Below are positions 24,998 through 31,921 of a stretch of 45,156 nt of DNA, in pieces (within the stretch, counting starts at the first letter, position 1; every line of letters begins with the position of its first letter). The DNA comes from Desulfobacteraceae bacterium UBA5616. Lineage in GTDB: Bacteria; Desulfobacterota; Desulfobacteria; Desulfobacterales; UBA5616. Below the pieces are notes generated by a model. The model had not been told where the DNA came from and did not search any database. It was given only the letters and a program-made list of their open reading frames with translations. The stretch lies in assembly GCA_002423615.1 (NCBI GenBank), contig DIKO01000060.1, positions 1 through 45,156 of the forward strand. The letters are read 5' to 3'. A program made the position numbers and the translations under genes.

Positions 24998-25641
24998 CGC
25001 ATCTGGTCGATATCATACTGTCCTTCGTACTCTTGTCCATCATTTTTTCCTTTGGATCCAGTCGTCTGCAGGGACTGATCAAAGCCCTTGCCTTTCAGGG
25101 GGTCGTAGTGTCCATCGTGCCGTTTTTTATCGGTCACGACATCACCGAAGGCGGGGTTCTGTTTTCCCTGACGACCCTTCTGATCCGCGGCATCGCCATT
25201 CCGTTTTATATTTACCGGTTTATTGAAAAGGTCGCCGCCCATCGGGAGCTTGAACCCATTATCGGTTATAACGGCTCTATTTTCACAGGACTTTTGCTGA
25301 TTGTCGCCGCGATGGCTGTGAGCCGGAAATTCAGCGTACCCTCGGCCAGCACGAGCCTGCTCCTTTTGCCGACGGCCATATCGCTCCTGGTGGGCGGCAT
25401 GTTTCTGCTGATGGCCCGGCGGAAAGCCATTACCATGATTTTAGGGTACATCACCATGGAAAACGGCATCTATCTGGTGGGAACCACGTTCTCGGTGAGG
25501 GCCCACCATATCGTGGAATTCGGGATACTTCTCGATGTCCTGGCCGGCGTCATGATCATGGCCGTCATTCTCCAGAACATTAAACTGAAGATGCAGTCGG
25601 GAGGCGAGGATACGTCGCTCAATATCATTTCCAAGGAGTAG
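24994..25641 (+). CDS. HyfE-like membrane subunit
   Basis: The 215-residue protein has about seven hydrophobic segments and matches HyfE, whose C-terminal part is NuoK-like. The segment AITMILGYITMENGIYLVGTTF (about 143-164) carries the conserved Glu in a membrane helix. The N-terminal half, with SRLQGLIKALAFQGVVVSIVPFF, is typical of HyfE. It overlaps the HyfC gene by four bases and precedes the HyfF gene by ten, so it is part of the same operon. It should sit in the membrane between the NuoH-like and antiporter-like subunits. Confidence 0.85.
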   Translation: MTHLVDIILSFVLLSIIFSFGSSRLQGLIKALAFQGVVVSIVPFFIGHDITEGGVLFSLTTLLIRGIAIPFYIYRFIEKVAAHRELEPIIGYNGSIFTGLLLIVAAMAVSRKFSVPSASTSLLLLPTAISLLVGGMFLLMARRKAITMILGYITMENGIYLVGTTFSVRAHHIVEFGILLDVLAGVMIMAVILQNIKLKMQSGGEDTSLNIISKE

Positions 25642-25651
25642 GGGTTCATTC

Positions 25652-27073
25652 ATGGTTGAAATCCTTTTTCTGATTCCATTTCTGGCGGGTGTTCTCGCAT
25701 TCTTCCTTACGGCCAAATCCGCCAGGAAAACCCTGGTGGCAACCGGCGCGCTTCATTTCCTGTTGTCCATTCTGCTGTGGGTCTATCAGCCCGGAGCCAT
25801 CATCCCGGCCTATTTCAAGACTACGCATTCGGGTCTATTGTCACTTCTCGTGATTTCACTTCTCTTTTTGCTGATATCCATTTATTCAACGGCCTATCTG
25901 GATATCGACCACATCAAAAAAGAGAATGTCTTTATCGGGACGATGCTGCTGTTTTTGTCCACCATGACCATGGTAACGCTGTCGGACCATATCATGGTCA
26001 TGTGGATCGCCATAGAAGCCACCACCCTTGCCAGCGCCCCCCTGATCTATACCCATGGAACCCCGGCTTCCCTTGAAACCACATGGAAGTACGTGTTTAT
26101 CTGTTCCGTTGGCATCGCCATGGCCCTTCTGGGCTCTGTTTTGATTTCCCTTTCCATGGAAGCCAACAAAGTCGATGTTCCCATGTCCTTCTCCGCTCTT
26201 GCCACGGTGGCAAAAAACCTTGATCCCATGTGGCTTAAAGCAGGATTTATCTTTATCCTGGTGGGATACGGGACAAAAATGGGACTGGCCCCCATGCATA
26301 CCTGGCTTCCCGACACCCACAGTGAAGCTCCGAGCCCGGTGTCTGCTCTTCTTTCCGGTGTATTGCTCAATTGTGCCTATCTGGGAATTTTCAAAACGCA
26401 TAAAATAATGGTCAATGCAGGTCTGGGGGATTTTTCAGGGACAATTCTCATGGCATTCGGCATCATCTCCGTTCTGGCGGCTGCGACGTTCATCCTCAGA
26501 CAGACCGAATATAAGCGCCTTCTGGCGTATTCCAGTATCGAGAACATGGGCATTATCGCCTTCGGTACCGGACTGGGGGGCCTCGGTGCCTATGGCGCCA
26601 TCCTCTGCCTGATTCATCACAGCCTGATCAAATCATCCCTGTTTTTAACATCCGGAAATATCCTCCTCAGTTACGGCAGCCGGCAGATTGAAAAAACGGG
26701 GAATCTGGCCGGGCATATGCCGAAAACCTTTGTGGCGTTTTTTGCCGGATTCCTCGGTATCTCCGGATTTCCCCCGTTTGGTATATTTATCGGAGAACTT
26801 TTGATCATCATCGGGGCGTTCCAAGCGGGCCGTACCGTATGGGCAGGGATCTTCATCTTCAGCCTGTGTACGATCTTTGCCGGATTCCTCAACCATGCCA
26901 TGAAGATTTCCTTTGACGATCACCAGGCGCCCATCAAAATAACGGAAAAAGCCAGGATGATCTGGCCCCAGTATGTTTTGCTCACGACCTCGGCCGTTTT
27001 AAGCTTCTGGATCCCGGATGCCCTCTACCGGACAATTGTCAATGCGGTGGTCGCTTTTGGCGGAGGATTTTAA
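25652..27073 (+). CDS. HyfF/NuoM-N-like antiporter-type subunit
   Basis: The 473-residue polytopic protein is the second antiporter-like subunit. Visible signatures are MVMWIAIEATTLASAPLIY (about 112-130), GLAPMHTWLPDTHSEAPSPVSALLSGVLLNCAYLGIFK (about 211-248) and LLAYSSIENMGIIAFGTG, which include the conserved Glu, Lys and His. It would contribute a proton- or sodium-translocating module to the membrane arm. Its stop shares a base with the start of the large-subunit gene. Length agrees with HyfF and not with the longer HyfB. Confidence 0.9.
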   Translation: MVEILFLIPFLAGVLAFFLTAKSARKTLVATGALHFLLSILLWVYQPGAIIPAYFKTTHSGLLSLLVISLLFLLISIYSTAYLDIDHIKKENVFIGTMLLFLSTMTMVTLSDHIMVMWIAIEATTLASAPLIYTHGTPASLETTWKYVFICSVGIAMALLGSVLISLSMEANKVDVPMSFSALATVAKNLDPMWLKAGFIFILVGYGTKMGLAPMHTWLPDTHSEAPSPVSALLSGVLLNCAYLGIFKTHKIMVNAGLGDFSGTILMAFGIISVLAAATFILRQTEYKRLLAYSSIENMGIIAFGTGLGGLGAYGAILCLIHHSLIKSSLFLTSGNILLSYGSRQIEKTGNLAGHMPKTFVAFFAGFLGISGFPPFGIFIGELLIIIGAFQAGRTVWAGIFIFSLCTIFAGFLNHAMKISFDDHQAPIKITEKARMIWPQYVLLTTSAVLSFWIPDALYRTIVNAVVAFGGGF

Positions 27074-28587
27074 TGAAAATAAAATTCATTACGATTAAAA
27101 ACGGGGAGGCTGTACCGAGAAACCGGATCCCGCATCTTGCCTTTGACGATTTTCGAAATGATGCTTTGACCATTGTGGGAAGCGGCGGAAATGTGGTTCA
27201 GTTTTTTGTTTATCCGGATACAGGCGGCAGCCTGAAAATGCTGGCCGTCCTCAGATCCGGCAACTCCCTTTTAACCGCGGGTTGCGATGCGCCGGAAATC
27301 TGGCCCTCATTTACCGCGGTCCACCCGCCGTTTAACCTTTTTGAACGGGAGATCGCCGAGCAGTTCGGCATCACCCCCGATAAACACCCCTGGCTGAAAA
27401 TGGTCCGGTACCATGCCAACTATCGGGGAGCGGATGATGTATTCGGAAACGATTACACACAAGACATTCCCGGAAACTATCCCTACTACGCCGTCAAAGG
27501 GGAGGAGATCCATGAAGTGGCCGTGGGCCCCGTGCATGCAGGCGTGATCGAACCCGGCCATTTCAGGTTCAACTGCATCGGAGAACGCGTGCTTCACCTG
27601 GAGATTCAGTTGGGCTATCAGCACCGGGGAGTGGAGCAGCTGCTTTTGAATGCCCCTCCCTTGCGGTTTCCGATCATTGGCGAAGGCATCGCCGGGGATA
27701 CCGCCATCGGTCACAGCCTTTGCATGGCCCAGGCGATGGAGGCGCTATCCGGCATAGTTCCGGATCCCGGCGCCCGCATCGTCCGGACCATCGCCCTGGA
27801 ATTGGAACGAATTGCCAACCATATTGGAGATTTGGGAGCTCTCAGCGGAGATGTCGCATTTCTTCCCGTTGCCAATTACTGCGGCAGAATGCGCGGCGAT
27901 TTTCTCAACATGTCCCTGTTGATGTGCGGGAACCGTTTCGGCAAAGGGCTTATCCGGTCCGGGGGGGTGAGATTCTCCCCTACGAATGAAGACAGGGGCA
28001 TTCTTTCCCGCCGCATCAAGGAGTTAAAACCGCAGGTGGAGCATACCATCGACCTTTTGTTTTCAGCATCCAGCGTCCGGGCCAGATTTGAAGGGTGCGG
28101 GCCGGTTCCAACCGAAGATGCCAGAAAACTTGGGCTGGTGGGTCCGGCCGGCCGGGGCAGCGGGCTTTCCTATGATGTCAGGCGCTGTTTTCCCACGGAA
28201 CATTACGACCGGCTGGACATTCCGGAGAACCTGGAGACCGGCTGCGATGTATATGCCAGGGCCAGAGTCAGGGCTGATGAAGTTCTTCAATCCATCAACA
28301 TGATCCAGTCCCTGCTTCGATTCCCTGTTGAAACTTCCTGCGTGCAACCGAACGGTTTCTCCATGGCGCCGTCCTCTTTTACGGTGACGGTGAATGAAGC
28401 CTGGCGGGGAGAAGTATCCCACGCGGTTCTGACCGATGAAGAGGGCAAACTTCTGCGGTATAAGATAAAGGACCCCTCCTTTCACAACTGGAATGCTCTG
28501 GCCATGGCACTGAGAGATACCGGGATTTCGGACTTTCCCCTGAACAACAAGAGTTTCAACCTGTCGTATTGCGGGGTTGATCTATGA
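27073..28587 (+). CDS. HyfG-like large subunit (NuoC-NuoD fusion) lacking nickel ligands
   Basis: The 504-residue protein joins a NuoC-like domain (about 1-130, FNLFEREIAEQFGI) to a NuoD/hydrogenase-large-subunit domain (about 145-504, YQHRGVEQLL, LELERIANHIGDLG). A true [NiFe] hydrogenase has CxxC motifs near both ends of this domain. Here the first is replaced by GEGIAGDTAIGHSLC (203-217) and the C-terminal one by NKSFNLSYCGVDL (about 492-504), so all four Ni ligands are absent. This is the hallmark of energy-converting-hydrogenase-related (Ehr) complexes, and the subunit should not evolve or consume hydrogen. Redox partners are unknown; ferredoxin on one side is a reasonable inference. No hydrogenase maturation gene lies nearby. 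Confidence 0.9.
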   Translation: MKIKFITIKNGEAVPRNRIPHLAFDDFRNDALTIVGSGGNVVQFFVYPDTGGSLKMLAVLRSGNSLLTAGCDAPEIWPSFTAVHPPFNLFEREIAEQFGITPDKHPWLKMVRYHANYRGADDVFGNDYTQDIPGNYPYYAVKGEEIHEVAVGPVHAGVIEPGHFRFNCIGERVLHLEIQLGYQHRGVEQLLLNAPPLRFPIIGEGIAGDTAIGHSLCMAQAMEALSGIVPDPGARIVRTIALELERIANHIGDLGALSGDVAFLPVANYCGRMRGDFLNMSLLMCGNRFGKGLIRSGGVRFSPTNEDRGILSRRIKELKPQVEHTIDLLFSASSVRARFEGCGPVPTEDARKLGLVGPAGRGSGLSYDVRRCFPTEHYDRLDIPENLETGCDVYARARVRADEVLQSINMIQSLLRFPVETSCVQPNGFSMAPSSFTVTVNEAWRGEVSHAVLTDEEGKLLRYKIKDPSFHNWNALAMALRDTGISDFPLNNKSFNLSYCGVDL

Positions 28588-28626
28588 TGAACTCGTATCA
28601 TCAAAAACATCAGAAGCGGCACCGTC

Positions 28627-29370
28627 ATGATTAAATTGCTCAAAAACAAATTTGAACAGGGTTACCGGACCTCCGGTTATCCCAAAACACCCGTTGAACT
28701 GCCCCCGCGTTACCGGGGTCTTCCGGCCATTCACCAGGATGCTCCCGGGGAAATGGCGGATAAATGTGAAAAAGCCTGCCCCCAGCGGGCTATTGACGCG
28801 AAAACCAGGCGTATCGACATGGGCCGCTGCGTATTCTGCGGAGAATGCGAACGGATTTCAGAGGGAAGTTTCGTTTCCTTCACCCGGAATTTCGGAATAT
28901 CCGCCTCCTGCCGGGAGCACCTGTTAACAGACGGGACCCTGCCGTCGCTGGCCGAGCACGCCAAGGCGCATTTTAGAAAACTTTTCGGCCGGTCCCTTCA
29001 GTTGAGGCAGGTTTCAGCAGGGGGCTGCAATGCCTGTGAGGCGGATTTGAACGTTCTGGCCACACCGTTTTTTGATTTGAGCAGATTTGGGATCAATTTT
29101 GTCGCGTCCCCCCGTCATGCAGACGGCATTGTGGTGACGGGACCGATTTCCAGGAACATGAAAACCGCTCTGTTGGAGACCTACAATGCCGTTCCAGCAC
29201 CAAAGGTGGTCATTGCCGCAGGAAGTTGCGCCATTTCAGGGGGACCTTTTTTCGGCAGCCCGGAAGTATCGGAGGGGCTGGAAAGCATTCTCCCCGTCGA
29301 CCTGTTCATACCGGGTTGCCCTCCCCACCCCCTGACCCATCTTCATGCCCTGCTGACTTTTTTCAAATAA
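28627..29370 (+). CDS. HyfI/NuoB-like small subunit with N-terminal half-ferredoxin
   Basis: The 247-residue protein combines a short ferredoxin-like domain and a NuoB-type small subunit. The NuoB part keeps all four ligands of the N2-type cluster: C134 and C137 in GGCNACEADLN, C201 in AAGSCAISGG and C231 in PGCPPHPL. The N-terminal part has C47 and C51P and then C68/C71/C74 (CVFCGECER). In a two-cluster ferredoxin, three Cys of one motif bind a cluster together with the CP Cys of the other, so C51, C68, C71 and C74 can hold one 4Fe-4S cluster and the second is lost. A HyfH-plus-HyfI fusion is therefore likely. It closes the six-gene operon. Confidence 0.9.
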   Translation: MIKLLKNKFEQGYRTSGYPKTPVELPPRYRGLPAIHQDAPGEMADKCEKACPQRAIDAKTRRIDMGRCVFCGECERISEGSFVSFTRNFGISASCREHLLTDGTLPSLAEHAKAHFRKLFGRSLQLRQVSAGGCNACEADLNVLATPFFDLSRFGINFVASPRHADGIVVTGPISRNMKTALLETYNAVPAPKVVIAAGSCAISGGPFFGSPEVSEGLESILPVDLFIPGCPPHPLTHLHALLTFFK

Positions 29371-29386
29371 TGGGAGACAATCCAAA

Positions 29387-29413
29387 GGCTTCCGGCTGAT
29401 TCAGCAAGAAGCC
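29387..29413. terminator. Weak hairpin between convergent genes
   Basis: GGCTTC (29387-29392) and GAAGCC (29408-29413) form a 6-bp stem, with an alternative 6-bp stem CCGGCT/AGCCGG in the same bases. No T-run follows. It lies in the short gap between the HyfI-like gene and the convergent beta-helix gene and could contribute to termination. Confidence 0.3.
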
Positions 29414-29424
29414 GGATGTCCGTG

Positions 29425-30849
29425 TCAAGGCTGAATGATGAGGGTTGGGTATAATCCCTGGAGATGTCCCTCGGGGTAGGGTTGAAGGGTGTTGAAAGAC
29501 ATGTTCTGATTTTTCTGGGCATGGCCCCGGTTACCCCCGGAACTGTTGAAAAACGCCCCGTTGGCGTCAAGAATGTGGTGAATCCGGTCCCTGAACGCCG
29601 TGATAAACGCTCTTCCGGAGCCTAAAAAATACATGCTGCCCCGGGTAAAATGGGTTCCGATATTATTAAAGTCGGCGATGGGCATGCTGTTCATTTCCAG
29701 TTCTTTCCGATTGGTGATCATTCCCCAGGCCACATACCCCGCCGGAACGGTCAGTTTTTCTCTGGCATCGATGATGGTGTGGGGCATGATGATGACCTCC
29801 TTGCCGATGGTCAGGCGCCAGTCCGGACGTCCCCTCAGAAAACTGTTGAACCCCACAAAGACATTTTTCCCCAGATCCGCTTCAATAATTTTGGCGCCAT
29901 GGGCCGTAACGTTGTAGCCCTCCATTTTGCTGTTGATGATGTAACAGTTTTCCTGGGCATTGGTGCCCATGCCGAGCCATGCGTTCTGCAGGAATGCCCG
30001 CTGGGCAACCAGCACGTTTTCGCTGATATGGGTATTGGGCTTGGTTACCGCGTACCGGTCCAGGGAAGCGCTTTTGGGAACTTCGATGGTCGGCTTGACG
30101 GTCACCATTTCAAAAACCCGCTGGAAAGCTTCCTTTCGATCTTCCACAAAATCGATCAACTGGCCCTGGGGTGGTGTTTCCGCTGAAAAATAGATGAAAT
30201 CATTCAACTGATCCACCGGAAATTGATAAAGGAAGTTGAACACGTCTCCGTTTTTGATCCAGACGGTTCCCGGCGCCAGATCGATATGGCTGATCTCGCC
30301 GGCCTGTATGTAGGAGAAAGCGCCGATGGTGCAATCTCTCATGGTCGTCAGATCCACCGTCGAAAAGGGTTCCAGAAAGCACCCGGAAGATGGGGATCCG
30401 TGAATATTGGCGTAATGCAGGGAAATAGTGTCCTTGATATAGAATTTTTCCAGGGTTTCGGGATCATGCGAGTAGTTATGGACCAGGGTTTTCAGGAGGA
30501 AGCTGTCCTGGATATCAATGCCTTCGTCATCGGTTATGGGAATATCATAGCCCTGAAACTGAAACACGTCCCCCTTATTTTTCAGTTCGTCGCCCCGAAT
30601 GTCGCTTTTATACAGGATCGAATTCTTAACCCGGCATTTTCCCAGAAAATAACTTCCCGACAAGCTGGAATGGGTGAACTGCATGTCCAGGGGGTGATTG
30701 GGCGAGATGCCGTAAAATGCGTAGAACTTCAGCAGCTTGCTGAAAGGAAGCAGGCTTTTCACATAGGGTCTGACATCTTTTCCAAGTTCCCTAAGGTTGA
30801 TGTTGGTTCTCTGGATAATTCTGTCGAAAAGCTTTTCGAGTTCTTTCAT
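29425..30849 (-). CDS. Left-handed beta-helix (hexapeptide-repeat) transferase-like protein
   Basis: The 474-residue protein has a C-terminal run of imperfect hexapeptide repeats (about 270-390), for example NVLVAQRAFLQNAWLGMGTN, KNVFVGFNSFLRG and GKEVIIMPHTIIDAREKLTVPAGYVAWG, which form a left-handed parallel beta helix as in acyl- and nucleotidyl-transferases. A further beta-helix-like stretch occurs at about 60-200. No catalytic His of the usual acetyltransferase loop can be fixed by eye, so the reaction is unknown. It follows the CBS-domain gene by nine bases on the same strand, so AMP/ATP sensing by the CBS protein and the function of this enzyme may be linked. Confidence 0.72.
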   Translation of the reverse strand: MKELEKLFDRIIQRTNINLRELGKDVRPYVKSLLPFSKLLKFYAFYGISPNHPLDMQFTHSSLSGSYFLGKCRVKNSILYKSDIRGDELKNKGDVFQFQGYDIPITDDEGIDIQDSFLLKTLVHNYSHDPETLEKFYIKDTISLHYANIHGSPSSGCFLEPFSTVDLTTMRDCTIGAFSYIQAGEISHIDLAPGTVWIKNGDVFNFLYQFPVDQLNDFIYFSAETPPQGQLIDFVEDRKEAFQRVFEMVTVKPTIEVPKSASLDRYAVTKPNTHISENVLVAQRAFLQNAWLGMGTNAQENCYIINSKMEGYNVTAHGAKIIEADLGKNVFVGFNSFLRGRPDWRLTIGKEVIIMPHTIIDAREKLTVPAGYVAWGMITNRKELEMNSMPIADFNNIGTHFTRGSMYFLGSGRAFITAFRDRIHHILDANGAFFNSSGGNRGHAQKNQNMSFNTLQPYPEGHLQGLYPTLIIQP

Positions 30850-30858
30850 GGCATTTCC

Positions 30859-31416
30859 CTACACCTTGTTTTCGTTTTCCTTCATGGCGTGAAAAACGGC
30901 GGCAAACACATCGGTCATCCGCAAAATCCCGATAATTTCATCATTTTTTGTCACCATCAGAGACAGATAAGGTCCCATGGAGAGCCTATAGATGGCTTGT
31001 TCCAGAGGAGAATCCCCATCAATATGTTCTCCCGCCGAGGGTTTTTGCATAAAATCCTCAACCCGCATTTTGGCCGGTTCCATGCAGATTTCATTCAGGT
31101 GACGACCCTTCAGCCGGTATTCTTCCCGGATTGATGCGATAAAACCGGAGCTGAATCCGAACCTGGCTATTTTTTCAACGTCTTCCATTTCCGGGCTTCC
31201 GGAAATGATCGCCCTCAGGACATCGAGCTGTCCGAGCTTGCCGACAACCCGCTTGTTTTTGTCCATGATCAGGATGGCCCGGTGCCGGTACTTGCTGTGT
31301 TCATACTGTTCCTGGGCCTTTTCCAACGCAAGAACCGCTTCATATAACGTGGAGCCCACGGGAACGGTTGCATATTCAGAAATCGGGACCATGAGGTCCC
31401 GGACAAGGTATTCCAT
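30859..31416 (-). CDS. CBS-domain pair protein
   Basis: The 185-residue protein is two CBS motifs: about 4-75 (VRDLMVPISEYATVPVGSTLYEAVLALEKA, ILIMDKNKRVVGKLGQLDVLRAI) and about 115-178 (MRVEDFMQKPSAGEHIDGDSPLEQAIYRLS, LMVTKNDEIIGILRMTDVFAAVF). CBS pairs bind adenine nucleotides or SAM and regulate partner proteins. It has no catalytic domain. Divergent from the trp leader, it is the first gene of a two-gene unit with the beta-helix protein. The ATG is preceded by GGAGAGGAC on the minus strand. Confidence 0.88.
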   Translation of the reverse strand: MEYLVRDLMVPISEYATVPVGSTLYEAVLALEKAQEQYEHSKYRHRAILIMDKNKRVVGKLGQLDVLRAIISGSPEMEDVEKIARFGFSSGFIASIREEYRLKGRHLNEICMEPAKMRVEDFMQKPSAGEHIDGDSPLEQAIYRLSMGPYLSLMVTKNDEIIGILRMTDVFAAVFHAMKENENKV

Positions 31417-31635
31417 TTGTCCTCTCCTTCTGCTTTTTCAGGGAAGGCGTACCTTCTCATGGATTGTCAATAAAATCAAGAAAAAGGTAATTTCGAACCG
31501 GGACATAGGCCACCCAAAACGGGCATTCGCCGGACATATCGGAAAATACCCGCCATTCCTTCTGGGAATCACGGATCGGAAGGAAAAATCATTCTGGGTC
31601 CGGATCAGGATTTACAGTGCACCCTTAAAAAAATA
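31417..31635. other. Divergent region between the CBS gene and the trp promoter
   Basis: This stretch should hold the promoter of the CBS gene on the minus strand. I see no gene, tRNA or repeat in it; the open frames that cross it lack family motifs. Confidence 0.4.
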
Positions 31636-31664
31636 TTGACACCGCTTTAAAAAAAAACAATAGT
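31636..31664 (+). promoter_or_regulatory. Candidate promoter of the trpL-trpEGDCF unit
   Basis: A perfect -35 box TTGACA (31636-31641), a 17-base spacer and AATAGT (31659-31664, four of six matches) give a predicted start near 31671, about 27 bases before the leader ATG. Confidence 0.6.
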
Positions 31665-31697
31665 TGAAACGGAATTTTAAAGCATACCGAGTTTTCC

Positions 31698-31787
31698 ATG
31701 AACATATCCATATTAAAAAATGAAAGATTGAACTGGTGGCGCTGGTGGCACAGAGCAGGATTGTGGCATGCCGTCGGGTCGCCATAG
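31698..31787 (+). CDS. Trp-rich attenuator leader peptide (trpL-type)
   Basis: A 29-codon frame from ATG 31698 to TAG 31785-31787 encodes a peptide with WWRWWHRAGLW in its centre: Trp codons at 31734, 31737, 31743, 31746 and 31764. Five Trp codons in 29, placed directly before alternative hairpins and a terminator and upstream of trpE, match the role of TrpL. Ribosomes stalling at the Trp codons under Trp shortage would favour the antiterminator. A weak GAG Shine-Dalgarno element lies six bases before the ATG. The frame is too short for most gene finders. Confidence 0.88.
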   Translation: MNISILKNERLNWWRWWHRAGLWHAVGSP

Positions 31788-31886
31788 AATAATGAGTTGA
31801 AAAAACCAAAGACCGCGGGCAGCCACCAAAATCCACGGTCTTTTTTATTGGGGGAAAGGGCCGTGAAAAAATATCGCGGCCTTTTT
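31737..31886 (+). promoter_or_regulatory. trp attenuator with two tandem terminator hairpins
   Basis: Segment 1-2 hairpin: TGGCG (31737-31741) with CGCCA (31780-31784), and inside it GGCA (31747-31750) with TGCC (31769-31772). Antiterminator: 31765-31780 can pair with 31811-31824 (GACCGCGGGCAGCC) over about 12 positions with bulges. Terminator 1: AAAGACCG (31808-31815) with CGGTCTTT (31836-31843), T-run to 31846. Terminator 2: AAAGGGCCG (31855-31863) with CGGCCTTTT (31877-31885), T-run to 31886. The second terminator shares its GGGCCG core with the phe attenuator. Confidence 0.85.
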
Positions 31887-31921
31887 AATTTTGCGCCCTG
31901 TTAAAGGATAAGGAAATCCAA

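Noticed and set aside
27073..28587. Annotation as a functional hydrogenase 4 large subunit
   Set aside because: Both nickel-binding CxxC motifs are absent, so hydrogenase activity is not expected.
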